Assembly: GCA_029268165.1 (NCBI GenBank) | Contig: JAJUGM010000204.1 | Span: forward strand, 1-6,399 | Reading direction: 5' to 3' | DNA: 6,399 nt | DNA from: Bacteroidota bacterium | GTDB lineage: Bacteria; Bacteroidota; Bacteroidia; Bacteroidales; UBA10428 | Part shown: positions 1-6,288 of the stretch, piece after piece | Layout of the letters: the number at the start of each line of letters is the position of its first letter | Numbering within the stretch: the stretch's first letter is position 1 | The notes under the pieces: generated by a model | Databases searched by the model: none | The model's input: the letters and a program-made list of their open reading frames with translations, nothing else | What the model was told of the DNA's origin: nothing | Made by a program: the position numbers and the translations under genes

Positions 1-46
1 AATCTGGCAACTGGTGTTATTTATAAAAAAACATTTTTAAAATTGT

Positions 47-715
47 TTATCGGGGAGCAATAACTATTACAAACTCACCCCGAAGGGGTTTTCTGCTAAA
101 ATATTTAATAACCTCTGTAATAGTACCTCTAATGGTTTCTTCATGCACTTTGGTGAGTTCCCTTGATACGGAACAGGCGCGTTCAGGCCCTAATGATTCA
201 GAAAGCTCAGTCAGGGTTTTCAGCAGACGGTGTGGCGATTCATATAATATAATTGTACGCTCCTCTGCTGCAAGCCGGGTTATCCTTGTTTTTCGGCCTT
301 TTTTGTGCGGCAGAAACCCTTCAAAACAAAATGTATCACTTGGAAAGCCTGAATTTACCAATGCAGGAATAAGTGCAGTAGGTCCTGGGAGACACTCAAC
401 AGGAATTTCAAGGTCAATACAGGTTTTAACCAGTAAGTAGCCAGGGTCAGAAATGGATGGCGTTCCGGCATCACTTACCAGTGTAATTTGTTCGCCGTTT
501 TTTATACGGTCAGCTATATCTCGTGCGGTTCTATGTTCATTAAACTTATGATGGGATATTAGCCGGGAAGAAATATTATATTTTTTTAAAAGAATTCTGG
601 TTTTTCTGGTATCTTCTGCAAGAATAATATCGCTTTCTTTTAAGATCCTCAGTGCCCGGAGTGTAATATCTTCGAGATTGCCAATTGGTGTAGGTACCAG
701 ATAAAGTTTACTCAT
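47..715 (-). CDS. rsmI: 16S rRNA (cytidine(1402)-2'-O)-methyltransferase RsmI
   Basis: RsmI transfers a methyl group from S-adenosylmethionine to the 2'-hydroxyl of C1402 in the decoding centre of 16S rRNA. The 222-aa product carries the landmarks of the family (tetrapyrrole methylase fold): PTPIGNLEDIT at residues 8-18, SDAGTPSISDPG at 81-92, GPTALIPAL at 111-119, FEGFLP at 131-136, YESPHR at 158-163, SRELTKVHEE at 184-193 and a terminal GEFVIVI strand. It is shorter than the E. coli enzyme (about 286 aa) because it lacks the C-terminal extension, which from memory is usual for Bacteroidota versions. The ATG at 715 starts exactly at the conserved MxKLYLVPTPIGN N-terminus. It overlaps the 3' end of the upstream gene by 8 nt, so the two are probably co-transcribed and translationally coupled. 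I see no strong Shine-Dalgarno sequence and no convincing terminator in the 46 bases left of its stop. Confidence 0.96.
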   Translation of the reverse strand: MSKLYLVPTPIGNLEDITLRALRILKESDIILAEDTRKTRILLKKYNISSRLISHHKFNEHRTARDIADRIKNGEQITLVSDAGTPSISDPGYLLVKTCIDLEIPVECLPGPTALIPALVNSGFPSDTFCFEGFLPHKKGRKTRITRLAAEERTIILYESPHRLLKTLTELSESLGPERACSVSRELTKVHEETIRGTITEVIKYFSRKPLRGEFVIVIAPR

Positions 716-1430
716 TTTGTCCGGAAATAAATTTGCGCCTTACGATTTCAAGCAAGCCCTGTACCAGTTCACTGTCCATATCCCAGGCATATTCCCTGAT
801 CATGTAGTTGTATGCTTCATTGAAATTTGCCGAATCGTTTAATACCCTTATGGCATTTTCATATTTTCGTGCATCGTTGTTAAACAGTTCCCTGATAAAT
901 AAAAACCGCTCATTGATGCCAATGGCCGTAGAAATATCACTTATGGGTCTGGCCTGCACACGCGATGATAAATCTTTATATTGAACCTTCTGATGCAGGT
1001 TGTCATGTAATAATTTTTTATCACCCAATTTATCTGACAGAACTTTATGCGGATTTTTCTTCTCTTTACCATACATCACATCCCCTTCATTGCCTGAAGT
1101 TCTTTCTGGCGTATCCTTCTCTTGTTGAGCAACAGGAGGCTGTTCTTGAATTACCTGTTTTGAGTCAATCCCTTTAATACTGGCTTCATCAACAAGTTCG
1201 CTTTTTGCATTATTCATAGCAATATTTTTTTCCTCAGGCCTGATCATTAACATAATATCGTATATATTGCGAACTTTTTGTAAAGCGAGATCCAATTCTA
1301 TAGCCGAAAATGTGTCTTTGTTGTACATGGTATCTAGCAAATTGGCTATATCCTGCAAATCGGCCATGGCAGCCTTTAAGGTGTGTTTATAATTCATTGG
1401 CCCGGTAATTATAATGTATTTATCAGGCAT
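708..1430 (-). CDS. Conserved protein of unknown function, co-transcribed with rsmI
   Basis: This 240-aa soluble protein has no function I can name. It has three parts. Residues about 15-65 look helical (LKAAMADLQDIANLL, then LDLALQKVRNIYDIM). Residues about 70-155 form a hydrophilic, charged, probably disordered linker. A compact C-terminal region at 160-236 includes GINERFLFIRELFNNDA, a YAWDMDSE segment and LVRRKF-like LEIVRRKFI. That C-terminal pattern resembles a conserved Bacteroidota hypothetical family I recall only from memory. There is no signal peptide or membrane segment, so it is likely cytoplasmic. Its stop (TAA, 708-710) lies inside the start of rsmI with an 8-nt overlap, which suggests one operon. 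The start is uncertain: the Met at 1430 gives the longest form, but Met12 (codon 1395-1397) is also possible, since residues 1-11 look unlike the rest. Neither has a clear ribosome binding site. Confidence 0.85.
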   Translation of the reverse strand: MPDKYIIITGPMNYKHTLKAAMADLQDIANLLDTMYNKDTFSAIELDLALQKVRNIYDIMLMIRPEEKNIAMNNAKSELVDEASIKGIDSKQVIQEQPPVAQQEKDTPERTSGNEGDVMYGKEKKNPHKVLSDKLGDKKLLHDNLHQKVQYKDLSSRVQARPISDISTAIGINERFLFIRELFNNDARKYENAIRVLNDSANFNEAYNYMIREYAWDMDSELVQGLLEIVRRKFISGQNE

Positions 1431-1532
1431 AAAATTAGCAATTACTTTTCATTTTTTAGCTTTAAAAACCTTATTGATTATGTTTTGGTAAGTTCAGTTT
1501 TTGTATTTTTATCGGTTAATAATACATTTCAA
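1431..1532. promoter_or_regulatory. Divergent intergenic region with candidate Bacteroidota-type promoter
   Basis: This 102-base A/T-rich gap separates the leftward rsmI unit from the rightward murF-alr unit, so promoters for both should lie in or near it. On the plus strand, TATGTTTT at 1479-1486 matches seven of eight positions of the Bacteroidota -7 consensus TAnnTTTG. It would give a leader of about 40 nt, but only a poor -33 element sits upstream. A second pair, TTTG at 1500-1503 and TACATTTC at 1523-1530 with a 19-base spacer, has ideal spacing. However, it would start transcription at or inside the murF start codon. I found no good match for the minus strand. These are by-eye consensus matches only. 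Confidence 0.3.
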
Positions 1533-3998
1533 ATGTTCCGATACACTGCAAAGGAAATTGCCTCCGTTGTATCAGGTGAAATTGAAGGGCCGGATAACCG
1601 GTCAATCTGCCATCTTTTCATTGACAGCCGCCAGCAGGTTTCGCCGGTTGAATCATTGTTTGTTGCCATTAAAGGGCAACACAATGACGGGCACAGATTT
1701 ATTACTGATCTCTACCATCGGGGAATAAGAAATTTTATGGTCTTACGCACCTGGAGGCCCGAAAGCAATTTATCTGAGTCATTGTTTATCAGAGTAGATG
1801 ACACATTGACAGCACTGCAGCGTTTTGCTGCATGGCATAGGTCGCGTTTTAAAGTAACTACTATAGGAATTACAGGCAGTAATGGTAAAACAATAATTAA
1901 AGAGTGGCTGCACCAATGCCTTCAGGATAAATGGCATATTACGCGTAGCCCCAAAAGCTATAATTCACAGGTTGGTGTCCCGTTATCCATATTATTGCTT
2001 GATGAAAACACTGAAATGGCCATTTTTGAAGCCGGTATATCAAGACCCGGTGAAATGGAAAAACTGGAACCCATGGTTCGTCCTGAAATTGGTATCTTTA
2101 CCAATATTGGTGAAGCTCATCAGGAAAACTTTGTCTCAATCGCCCAGAAAATAGATGAAAAACTTAAACTTTTTGAAAACTGTAATATACTTCTTTGCTG
2201 TAAAGATCATGACATGGTATGGCAAAGGATACAACAAAACAAAAAGCTCAGAAACGCAAATATTATAACGTGGTCATCATTTACTGGCGCTGATCTTTAT
2301 GTTACTTCCACGGTAAGCAGTAATGGCAGCACAAAAATAAAGGCATTATACCGGCATGAATACAAAGAAGTATTAATTCCTTTTTCGGATAGAGCATCTG
2401 TCGAGAATGCTATTCATGTGTGGCTGTTTATGCTTTATCTCGGGCTTGATGATGTTTATATATACGAAAAAATGAGCAGGCTGGTTCAGGTAGCGATGAG
2501 ACTTGAACAGAAAAATGCAATTAACAACTGCATCCTTATTAATGACACTTATAATTCCGACATTAATTCATTGTCCATTGCGCTTGATGTGCTTAACCGC
2601 ACCATACAACGGAATAAGAAAACCCTTATATTATCCGACATCATGCAATCGGGTATTAAACCCGAAATTTTATATAAAAAAGTTGCCGACCTGGTGCATG
2701 AAAAGGGAGTAAGCAGGATTATAGGCATAGGTCAGGACATAAGCGCAAACAGTCCGCGGTTTAAAATACCGGCAGTTTTTTACAGCGATACGGGTACTTT
2801 TATTAAAGACTTCAGAAACATAACATTCAGTAATGAAGTTATACTCCTGAAAGGTTCAAGGGTATTTGAATTTGAAAAGATATCATCAATGCTCGAAGAA
2901 AAGGTTCATACCACGCGCCTTGAGATAAATCTCGATGCGCTGGTACATAATCTTAATTATTACAAATCGTTATTACCTGAAGGTACCCGGATTATGGTTA
3001 TGGTTAAAGCCCTTTCATACGGAAGTGGCACACACGAAATAGCATCACTAATGCAGTTTCAGAAAGCAGATTATCTGGGTGTAGCTTTTGCCGATGAAGG
3101 AGTAAGCCTTCGTCAGGCAGGTATCACCCTGCCCATAATGGTTATGAATCCCGAGCCGGCAAGTTTTGATATGATGCTTGAATACAGGCTTGAGCCTGAA
3201 ATATACAGTTTCAGGCTGCTTGAATTATTCAGCCAGGCAGTGATTCGTAACCAGGAAATCAACTACCCTGTTCACATTAAAATAGACACAGGAATGCACA
3301 GGCTGGGATTTTTGCCTGATGAGATACCTGACCTGTTGCTGGCGTTAGTTAAACATCAAAACCTGAAAATAATTTCTGTTTTCTCGCATCTTGCTGCGGC
3401 CGATGAAGAGGTGCACGACAGCTTCACCCAGAAGCAAATCAGCACGTTTAAAGATATTGCCAACCAGATTTCTAAGCAACTGGGATATCCGGTAATCAGG
3501 CACATATTAAATTCAGGTGGTATTGAGCGATTCAGGGATGCATGCTTCGACATGGTGAGGCTCGGAATCGGGCTTTATGGTGTAAGCAATACCGTACAAC
3601 AGCATTTAAGAAATGTCAGCTCTTTTAAAAGCCACATTTCTCAAATAAAAATAATTAATAAAGGTGAAACCATCGGGTACGGGCGAAAAGGGAAAGCCAC
3701 AAATAAAGTAACCATTGCCATTGTTCCTGTGGGATATGCCGACGGGCTCGACCGCAGACTTAGTAACGGTTATGGCTTACTGTTTGTAAAAGGGCATCCT
3801 GCTCCGATAATAGGAAATATTTGTATGGACATGACAATGATTGATGTATCAACAATTGCAGCGACTGAAGGTGACGAGGTTACCATTTTCGGCGCTGCAT
3901 ACCCGGTGTCACGACTGGCTGAGAAGTTAGGGACTATTCCTTACGAAATTCTTACAGGAATTTCATCGCGGGTAAAACGGGTATATTTCCATGAATGA
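1533..3998 (+). CDS. murF-alr: Bifunctional UDP-MurNAc-tripeptide:D-Ala-D-Ala ligase / alanine racemase (MurF-Alr fusion)
   Basis: This cytoplasmic enzyme of 821 aa joins two peptidoglycan-precursor activities. The N-terminal MurF half (about 1-455) uses ATP to add D-Ala-D-Ala to the UDP-MurNAc-tripeptide. It shows the P-loop GSNGKT at 115-120, SRPGEMEKL at 170-178, TNIGEAH at 190-196, a QKIDEKLKLF segment at 205-214 that probably holds the carbamylated lysine of Mur ligases, NDTYNSD at 337-343 and LLKGSRVFEFE at 438-448. The C-terminal Alr half (about 460-821) interconverts L- and D-alanine. It shows VKALSYGSG at 491-499 with K492 as the expected PLP lysine, HIKIDTGMHRLGF at 581-593, NSGGIERF at 660-667, GYGRKG with Y716 as the expected second catalytic base, GYADGLDRR at 734-742 and GNICMDMTMIDVS at 761-773. 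No key residue appears lost, so both halves look active. The frame is open back to 1383, but the MFRYTAKEIA start at 1533 fits the family N-terminus; the upstream 50 codons lie over the divergent gene and the promoter region. The 3' end overlaps mnmD by 8 nt. Confidence 0.95.
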   Translation: MFRYTAKEIASVVSGEIEGPDNRSICHLFIDSRQQVSPVESLFVAIKGQHNDGHRFITDLYHRGIRNFMVLRTWRPESNLSESLFIRVDDTLTALQRFAAWHRSRFKVTTIGITGSNGKTIIKEWLHQCLQDKWHITRSPKSYNSQVGVPLSILLLDENTEMAIFEAGISRPGEMEKLEPMVRPEIGIFTNIGEAHQENFVSIAQKIDEKLKLFENCNILLCCKDHDMVWQRIQQNKKLRNANIITWSSFTGADLYVTSTVSSNGSTKIKALYRHEYKEVLIPFSDRASVENAIHVWLFMLYLGLDDVYIYEKMSRLVQVAMRLEQKNAINNCILINDTYNSDINSLSIALDVLNRTIQRNKKTLILSDIMQSGIKPEILYKKVADLVHEKGVSRIIGIGQDISANSPRFKIPAVFYSDTGTFIKDFRNITFSNEVILLKGSRVFEFEKISSMLEEKVHTTRLEINLDALVHNLNYYKSLLPEGTRIMVMVKALSYGSGTHEIASLMQFQKADYLGVAFADEGVSLRQAGITLPIMVMNPEPASFDMMLEYRLEPEIYSFRLLELFSQAVIRNQEINYPVHIKIDTGMHRLGFLPDEIPDLLLALVKHQNLKIISVFSHLAAADEEVHDSFTQKQISTFKDIANQISKQLGYPVIRHILNSGGIERFRDACFDMVRLGIGLYGVSNTVQQHLRNVSSFKSHISQIKIINKGETIGYGRKGKATNKVTIAIVPVGYADGLDRRLSNGYGLLFVKGHPAPIIGNICMDMTMIDVSTIAATEGDEVTIFGAAYPVSRLAEKLGTIPYEILTGISSRVKRVYFHE

Positions 3999-4656
3999 GC
4001 TGAGGATCACATCTGACGGATCACATACGCTTTACAGCAATACATTCCGGGAGTATTTTCATTCAATTTTTGGTGCTATAACGGAATCACAGCATGTTTT
4101 CATAAACAACGGATTGCATTACCTGAAAAAGAATCCTGTTACTATTTTTGAAATAGGCTTTGGCACAGGGCTTAACGCATATCTGACCTTACTGTATGCC
4201 CTAAAAAACAAACAGTCGGTTATTTATTATGCCATTGAAAAATACCCGCTTGAAGCACATGATATTTTATCATTGAATTACACCAACATTTTGGCAACAG
4301 AGAGCCATGAGGATGAAATTTTCATGCAGCTTCATGCAGCAGAATGGGGAAAGCTAATTGAAATCAAGTCCAATTTCAGTATATTTAAAATCAAAGGGGA
4401 CGCCACATTATTTTTACCTGATTTTTATTTTGATTTAATATATTATGATGCCTTTGCGCCTGAAAAACAACCTGAGATGTGGACTTATGAGATATTTCGT
4501 CGTTTGTACGGCAAGCTGAATCAAGGGGGCATTCTTGTGACTTATTGCGTTAAGGGAGATGTAAAAAGGGCTTTGAAAAAAGCAGGATTCAATATTGAAA
4601 AACTACCCGGTCCGCCGGGGAAAAGAGAAGTGCTGAGGGCAGTAAAACACTGCTGA
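3991..4656 (+). CDS. mnmD: tRNA 5-(methylaminomethyl)-2-thiouridine(34) methyltransferase, MnmD type
   Basis: The product is a 221-aa SAM-dependent methyltransferase of the stand-alone MnmD type, equivalent to the N-terminal methyltransferase half of E. coli MnmC. In this family the enzyme methylates aminomethyl-(2-thio)uridine at wobble position 34 of certain tRNAs. Diagnostic segments are ESQHVFINNGL at 32-42, the SAM-binding FEIGFGTGLN at 53-62, YYDAFAPEKQPEMWT at 151-165, GGILVTYCVKGDVKRAL at 179-195 and the C-terminal PGPPGKREVLRA at 206-217. The FAD-dependent oxidase half of MnmC is absent, and the length is normal for the single-domain form. The ATG overlaps the last 8 bases of murF-alr, which suggests co-transcription and coupled translation. 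No functional link between cell-wall precursors and tRNA modification is implied. A perfect 10-base tandem duplication lies in its coding sequence at 4321-4340. Confidence 0.93.
   Translation: MNELRITSDGSHTLYSNTFREYFHSIFGAITESQHVFINNGLHYLKKNPVTIFEIGFGTGLNAYLTLLYALKNKQSVIYYAIEKYPLEAHDILSLNYTNILATESHEDEIFMQLHAAEWGKLIEIKSNFSIFKIKGDATLFLPDFYFDLIYYDAFAPEKQPEMWTYEIFRRLYGKLNQGGILVTYCVKGDVKRALKKAGFNIEKLPGPPGKREVLRAVKHC
4321..4340 (+). repeat. Perfect 10-bp tandem duplication inside mnmD
   Basis: TTCATGCAGC occurs twice back to back (4321-4330 and 4331-4340) and encodes the FMQLHAA part of MnmD in two different frames. Because the unit is not a multiple of three, losing or gaining one copy would shift the frame. 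The encoded residues fit the family's usual LH-aa-W stretch, so the repeat may be coincidental. Confidence 0.8.
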
Positions 4657-4781
4657 TATAATTACCGGCTTTAACTGTTTCCTGTTACCTGAATAACTTA
4701 TATGCAGCGCCTTGGTAGATGATAGGCATACAAACGCCGGACGTCAGGTTAAGAGGCAGAAATATAACCATTATAAAATAA
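4657..4781. other. Convergent intergenic gap, no gene recognised
   Basis: This 125-base gap lies between the convergent stops of mnmD (TGA, plus strand) and the transporter gene (TAG, minus strand). A bidirectional terminator would be expected here, but I see no G/C-rich hairpin followed by a T-run. The best dyad is ACCTGA at 4687-4692 with TCAGGT at 4744-4749. Its 51-base loop is too long for a classical terminator. No tRNA or open reading frame of note is visible. Confidence 0.5.
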
Positions 4782-5807
4782 CTAAGCCTTATGCCGGTCA
4801 TAAAGTTTAAGCCCCGTATAAAGGAAAACTGAAGACAGGATAATTAGAATAAACAAAACTCTATTGCCTGATAAAAATGTTTTATAGCCATAAAAAGTAG
4901 GTAATGAGCCTATTAAAAGTGCAAAGGTGGTTAATCCAAAAGAAAAGCCCGGCTGTCCGGGTAATAAATTTGATATAGCAACCAAAGTAACAGGCATTGT
5001 GAGGTTAAACAAAAATATACCTGCAATTCCGCATACAGGAATTTTTGCAGCGAAAGTAAGTAATAACGCTGATGCTACTAAACCTCCCACTGAAATTTTA
5101 ATCCAACCAAAATAATCTGCCAGAAATCCGCCAAGTCCTTTACCCAATGCAATACTTGCTGTCAATAAAATAAGTAACGTCAGTTTTGATTGCCATGGAA
5201 AGTTAACTGATAAGCCAACAGCAGAGCGAATACAAATCGTAAAAAGCAATAACAGAATAGTTAAAACCAAAAAGTTCATACGTTTCTCTTTTTTCAATCC
5301 ATAAAATAATGGAGGAGTTTTTAATAAAAAGATTAAGATTCCCATACATAGAAGCAGAATGACGAAAATTTTCGGGTTGAATCCATAATATTTCACTATT
5401 ATTCCTCCGGCAAATAAACCAATGCCACCAGGAGCAACAAATAGCCCGGGAACTGATGCTCTGCCAGGTTTCAGGTTTAGTGCAATAATTCCTCCTCCAA
5501 CATGAAACAATGCGTTACCTATACCGGATAGGATTGTTGCAGCAAGCGGATAAATGAAAAGAATAAGTGACAGCGACAAAATTGTACAACCTAAAATCGC
5601 TGATAAAACAGGTTTTTGTATTTTGTCAATGATCCATCCAAAAGGCAACTGAAGACCAAATGCAAGAAGATTATAAAGTATCAGGAAAGCAGGTAATTCG
5701 TCCCTTACGTCAATACCACCCAAAATTAATAAAATGCATGAAGCATCAACAATTGCGTGGGTAGTCCCATAAACAAGCAGATATGCTATAATCCCTGATA
5801 TTTTCAA
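4782..5807 (-). CDS. Compact MFS-type multi-pass transporter, substrate unknown
   Basis: The 341-aa product is an inner-membrane protein with about twelve hydrophobic segments, roughly at residues 4-28, 38-60, 67-88, 89-111, 118-140, 145-162, 178-200, 208-230, 236-254, 257-281, 287-308 and 316-336. Two half-repeat signatures resemble the MFS loop 2-3 motif: GWIIDKIQKP at 57-66 and GGFLADYFGW at 226-235. The glycine-rich GIGNALFHVGGG at 95-106 recalls the fosmidomycin-resistance/Fsr-like branch, but this is a weak resemblance and not a substrate call. Unusual polar residues lie in membrane segments: H17 and D21 in the first helix (THAIVDAS) and H102. The protein is shorter than the usual MFS length of about 400 aa, with very short loops. 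The start codon is TTG (5805-5807). The next in-frame Met is about 155 codons downstream, so TTG is needed. It overlaps the upstream stop as TTGA, implying translational coupling to the four-helix protein. Confidence 0.8.
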   Translation of the reverse strand: MKISGIIAYLLVYGTTHAIVDASCILLILGGIDVRDELPAFLILYNLLAFGLQLPFGWIIDKIQKPVLSAILGCTILSLSLILFIYPLAATILSGIGNALFHVGGGIIALNLKPGRASVPGLFVAPGGIGLFAGGIIVKYYGFNPKIFVILLLCMGILIFLLKTPPLFYGLKKEKRMNFLVLTILLLLFTICIRSAVGLSVNFPWQSKLTLLILLTASIALGKGLGGFLADYFGWIKISVGGLVASALLLTFAAKIPVCGIAGIFLFNLTMPVTLVAISNLLPGQPGFSFGLTTFALLIGSLPTFYGYKTFLSGNRVLFILIILSSVFLYTGLKLYDRHKA

Positions 5808-6145
5808 AATGTCCCTATTAAAAAAGAAATTAAATTACAAATTGTTGCAAAAATCAAGGCTATCCTGTATTTAATTCTTAACATCCCGAAAAGTATAAAG
5901 GATTCTAGCAAAATAGCCAACGACTCTGAAATAATGATATAAGCAATTTTTGTTTTTATGAATAACGGGATAATAAACCACAAATAAGGCAATGTTGCAA
6001 ATGTGGCAGTTATTCCTGCCAAAATCACTATCCAGGTTTTAATATTTAGTTTCTTAAAAAAATTTTTAATGATAATCAATAATAATAGAGTTTCTATAAA
6101 TATAGATAATACAAGTGACCTGAGAAATGATAATTCGTAATGCAT
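5804..6145 (-). CDS. Small four-helix membrane protein of unknown function
   Basis: I do not recognise this 113-aa protein. It is almost entirely hydrophobic, with four likely membrane segments at about residues 7-27, 37-59, 65-88 and 93-111, joined by short lysine/arginine-bearing loops (KNFFKKLNIK at 27-36, RIKYR at 90-94). Acidic residues fall within or next to helices: E18, E74 and E81. This could suit ion or metal handling or helix packing against a partner, but that is speculation. Its TGA stop overlaps the TTG start of the MFS-type transporter by 4 nt, so the two are probably made together and may form a complex. The ATG at 6145 begins 13 bases after the stop of the interrupted T9SS cargo gene, suggesting that all three were one operon. 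No Shine-Dalgarno sequence is visible before the ATG. Confidence 0.75.
   Translation of the reverse strand: MHYELSFLRSLVLSIFIETLLLLIIIKNFFKKLNIKTWIVILAGITATFATLPYLWFIIPLFIKTKIAYIIISESLAILLESFILFGMLRIKYRIALIFATICNLISFLIGTF
5811..5816 (-). promoter_or_regulatory. Shine-Dalgarno-like site supporting the TTG start
   Basis: On the minus strand AGGGAC lies three bases before the TTG codon, putting AGGG five bases upstream. It sits in the last codons of the preceding gene. Most other starts in the window show no such sequence. It supports re-initiation at this non-ATG start by ribosomes ending the upstream frame. Confidence 0.5.
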
Positions 6146-6158
6146 TAATAAGATTAAA

Positions 6159-6264
6159 TTATTTTATCATTACCTTTTTTGTTTCAATAATTTCACCGCA
6201 CCGGAATCGAATTAGATAAACACCTTTTTGCAACCGGTTTGCCGGCACACTAAAACGAATTCTA
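6159..6264 (-). pseudogene. 3' remnant of a T9SS-secreted protein gene (C-terminal sorting domain)
   Basis: Reading the minus strand leftwards from about 6262 to the TAA at 6159-6161 gives some 33 codons, ending RIRFSVPANRLQKGVYLIRF, a short turn, then ETKKVMIK. This matches the end of type A T9SS (Por) sorting domains: a hydrophobic strand, the LxxGxYLIRF turn and strand, and a final KKVxIxK strand at the very C-terminus. These domains, typically about 70-80 aa, direct secreted proteins through the outer membrane of Bacteroidota. Only about the last 33 residues are present here. Upstream the frame runs into IS630-type terminal sequence and the transposase stop at 6273-6275. The gene therefore appears cut by the insertion; the bulk of the cargo protein should lie beyond the far end of the element, outside the window. 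Confidence 0.75.
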
Positions 6265-6271
6265 GTGTCAT

Positions 6272-6288
6272 GTCAATCATTAATTGAC
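6272..6288. repeat. Inverted repeat at the end of the IS630-type element
   Basis: GTCAAT at 6272-6277 and ATTGAC at 6283-6288 form a perfect 6-bp dyad with a 5-base loop. It overlaps the transposase stop and sits just inside the inferred terminus. It could be part of the transposase binding site or a weak hairpin at the transposase transcript's 3' end. It lacks a G/C-rich stem and T-run, so I do not call it a terminator. Confidence 0.6.

Noticed and set aside
20..46. A/T-rich AAAAA...TTTTT pairing after rsmI as a terminator
   Set aside because: The stem would be only A-T pairs and such runs arise easily in A/T-rich spacers.
132..440. 102-codon plus-strand open frame
   Set aside because: It is antisense to rsmI, whose conserved motifs account for the stretch.
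965..1177. 70-codon plus-strand open frame
   Set aside because: It is antisense to the unknown protein's coding region and shows no family signature; the minus-strand frame explains the region.
1408..1413. TATAAT on the minus strand as a -10 box
   Set aside because: It lies inside the longest form of the unknown gene. The nearest -35-like TTGC is about 22 bases away from it, and Bacteroidota housekeeping promoters use a different consensus.
1383..1532. N-terminal extension of the murF-alr frame by 50 codons
   Set aside because: It lies over the divergent gene's 5' end and the promoter region, encodes a hydrophobic stretch unlike Mur ligases, and the family N-terminus begins at the Met at 1533.
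3356..3553. 65-codon minus-strand open frame
   Set aside because: It is antisense to the alanine racemase domain and has no recognisable features.
4687..4749. ACCTGA/TCAGGT dyad as a bidirectional terminator or small RNA
   Set aside because: The stem is 6 bp with a 51-base loop, with no T-run after either arm and no other supporting pairing that I could find.
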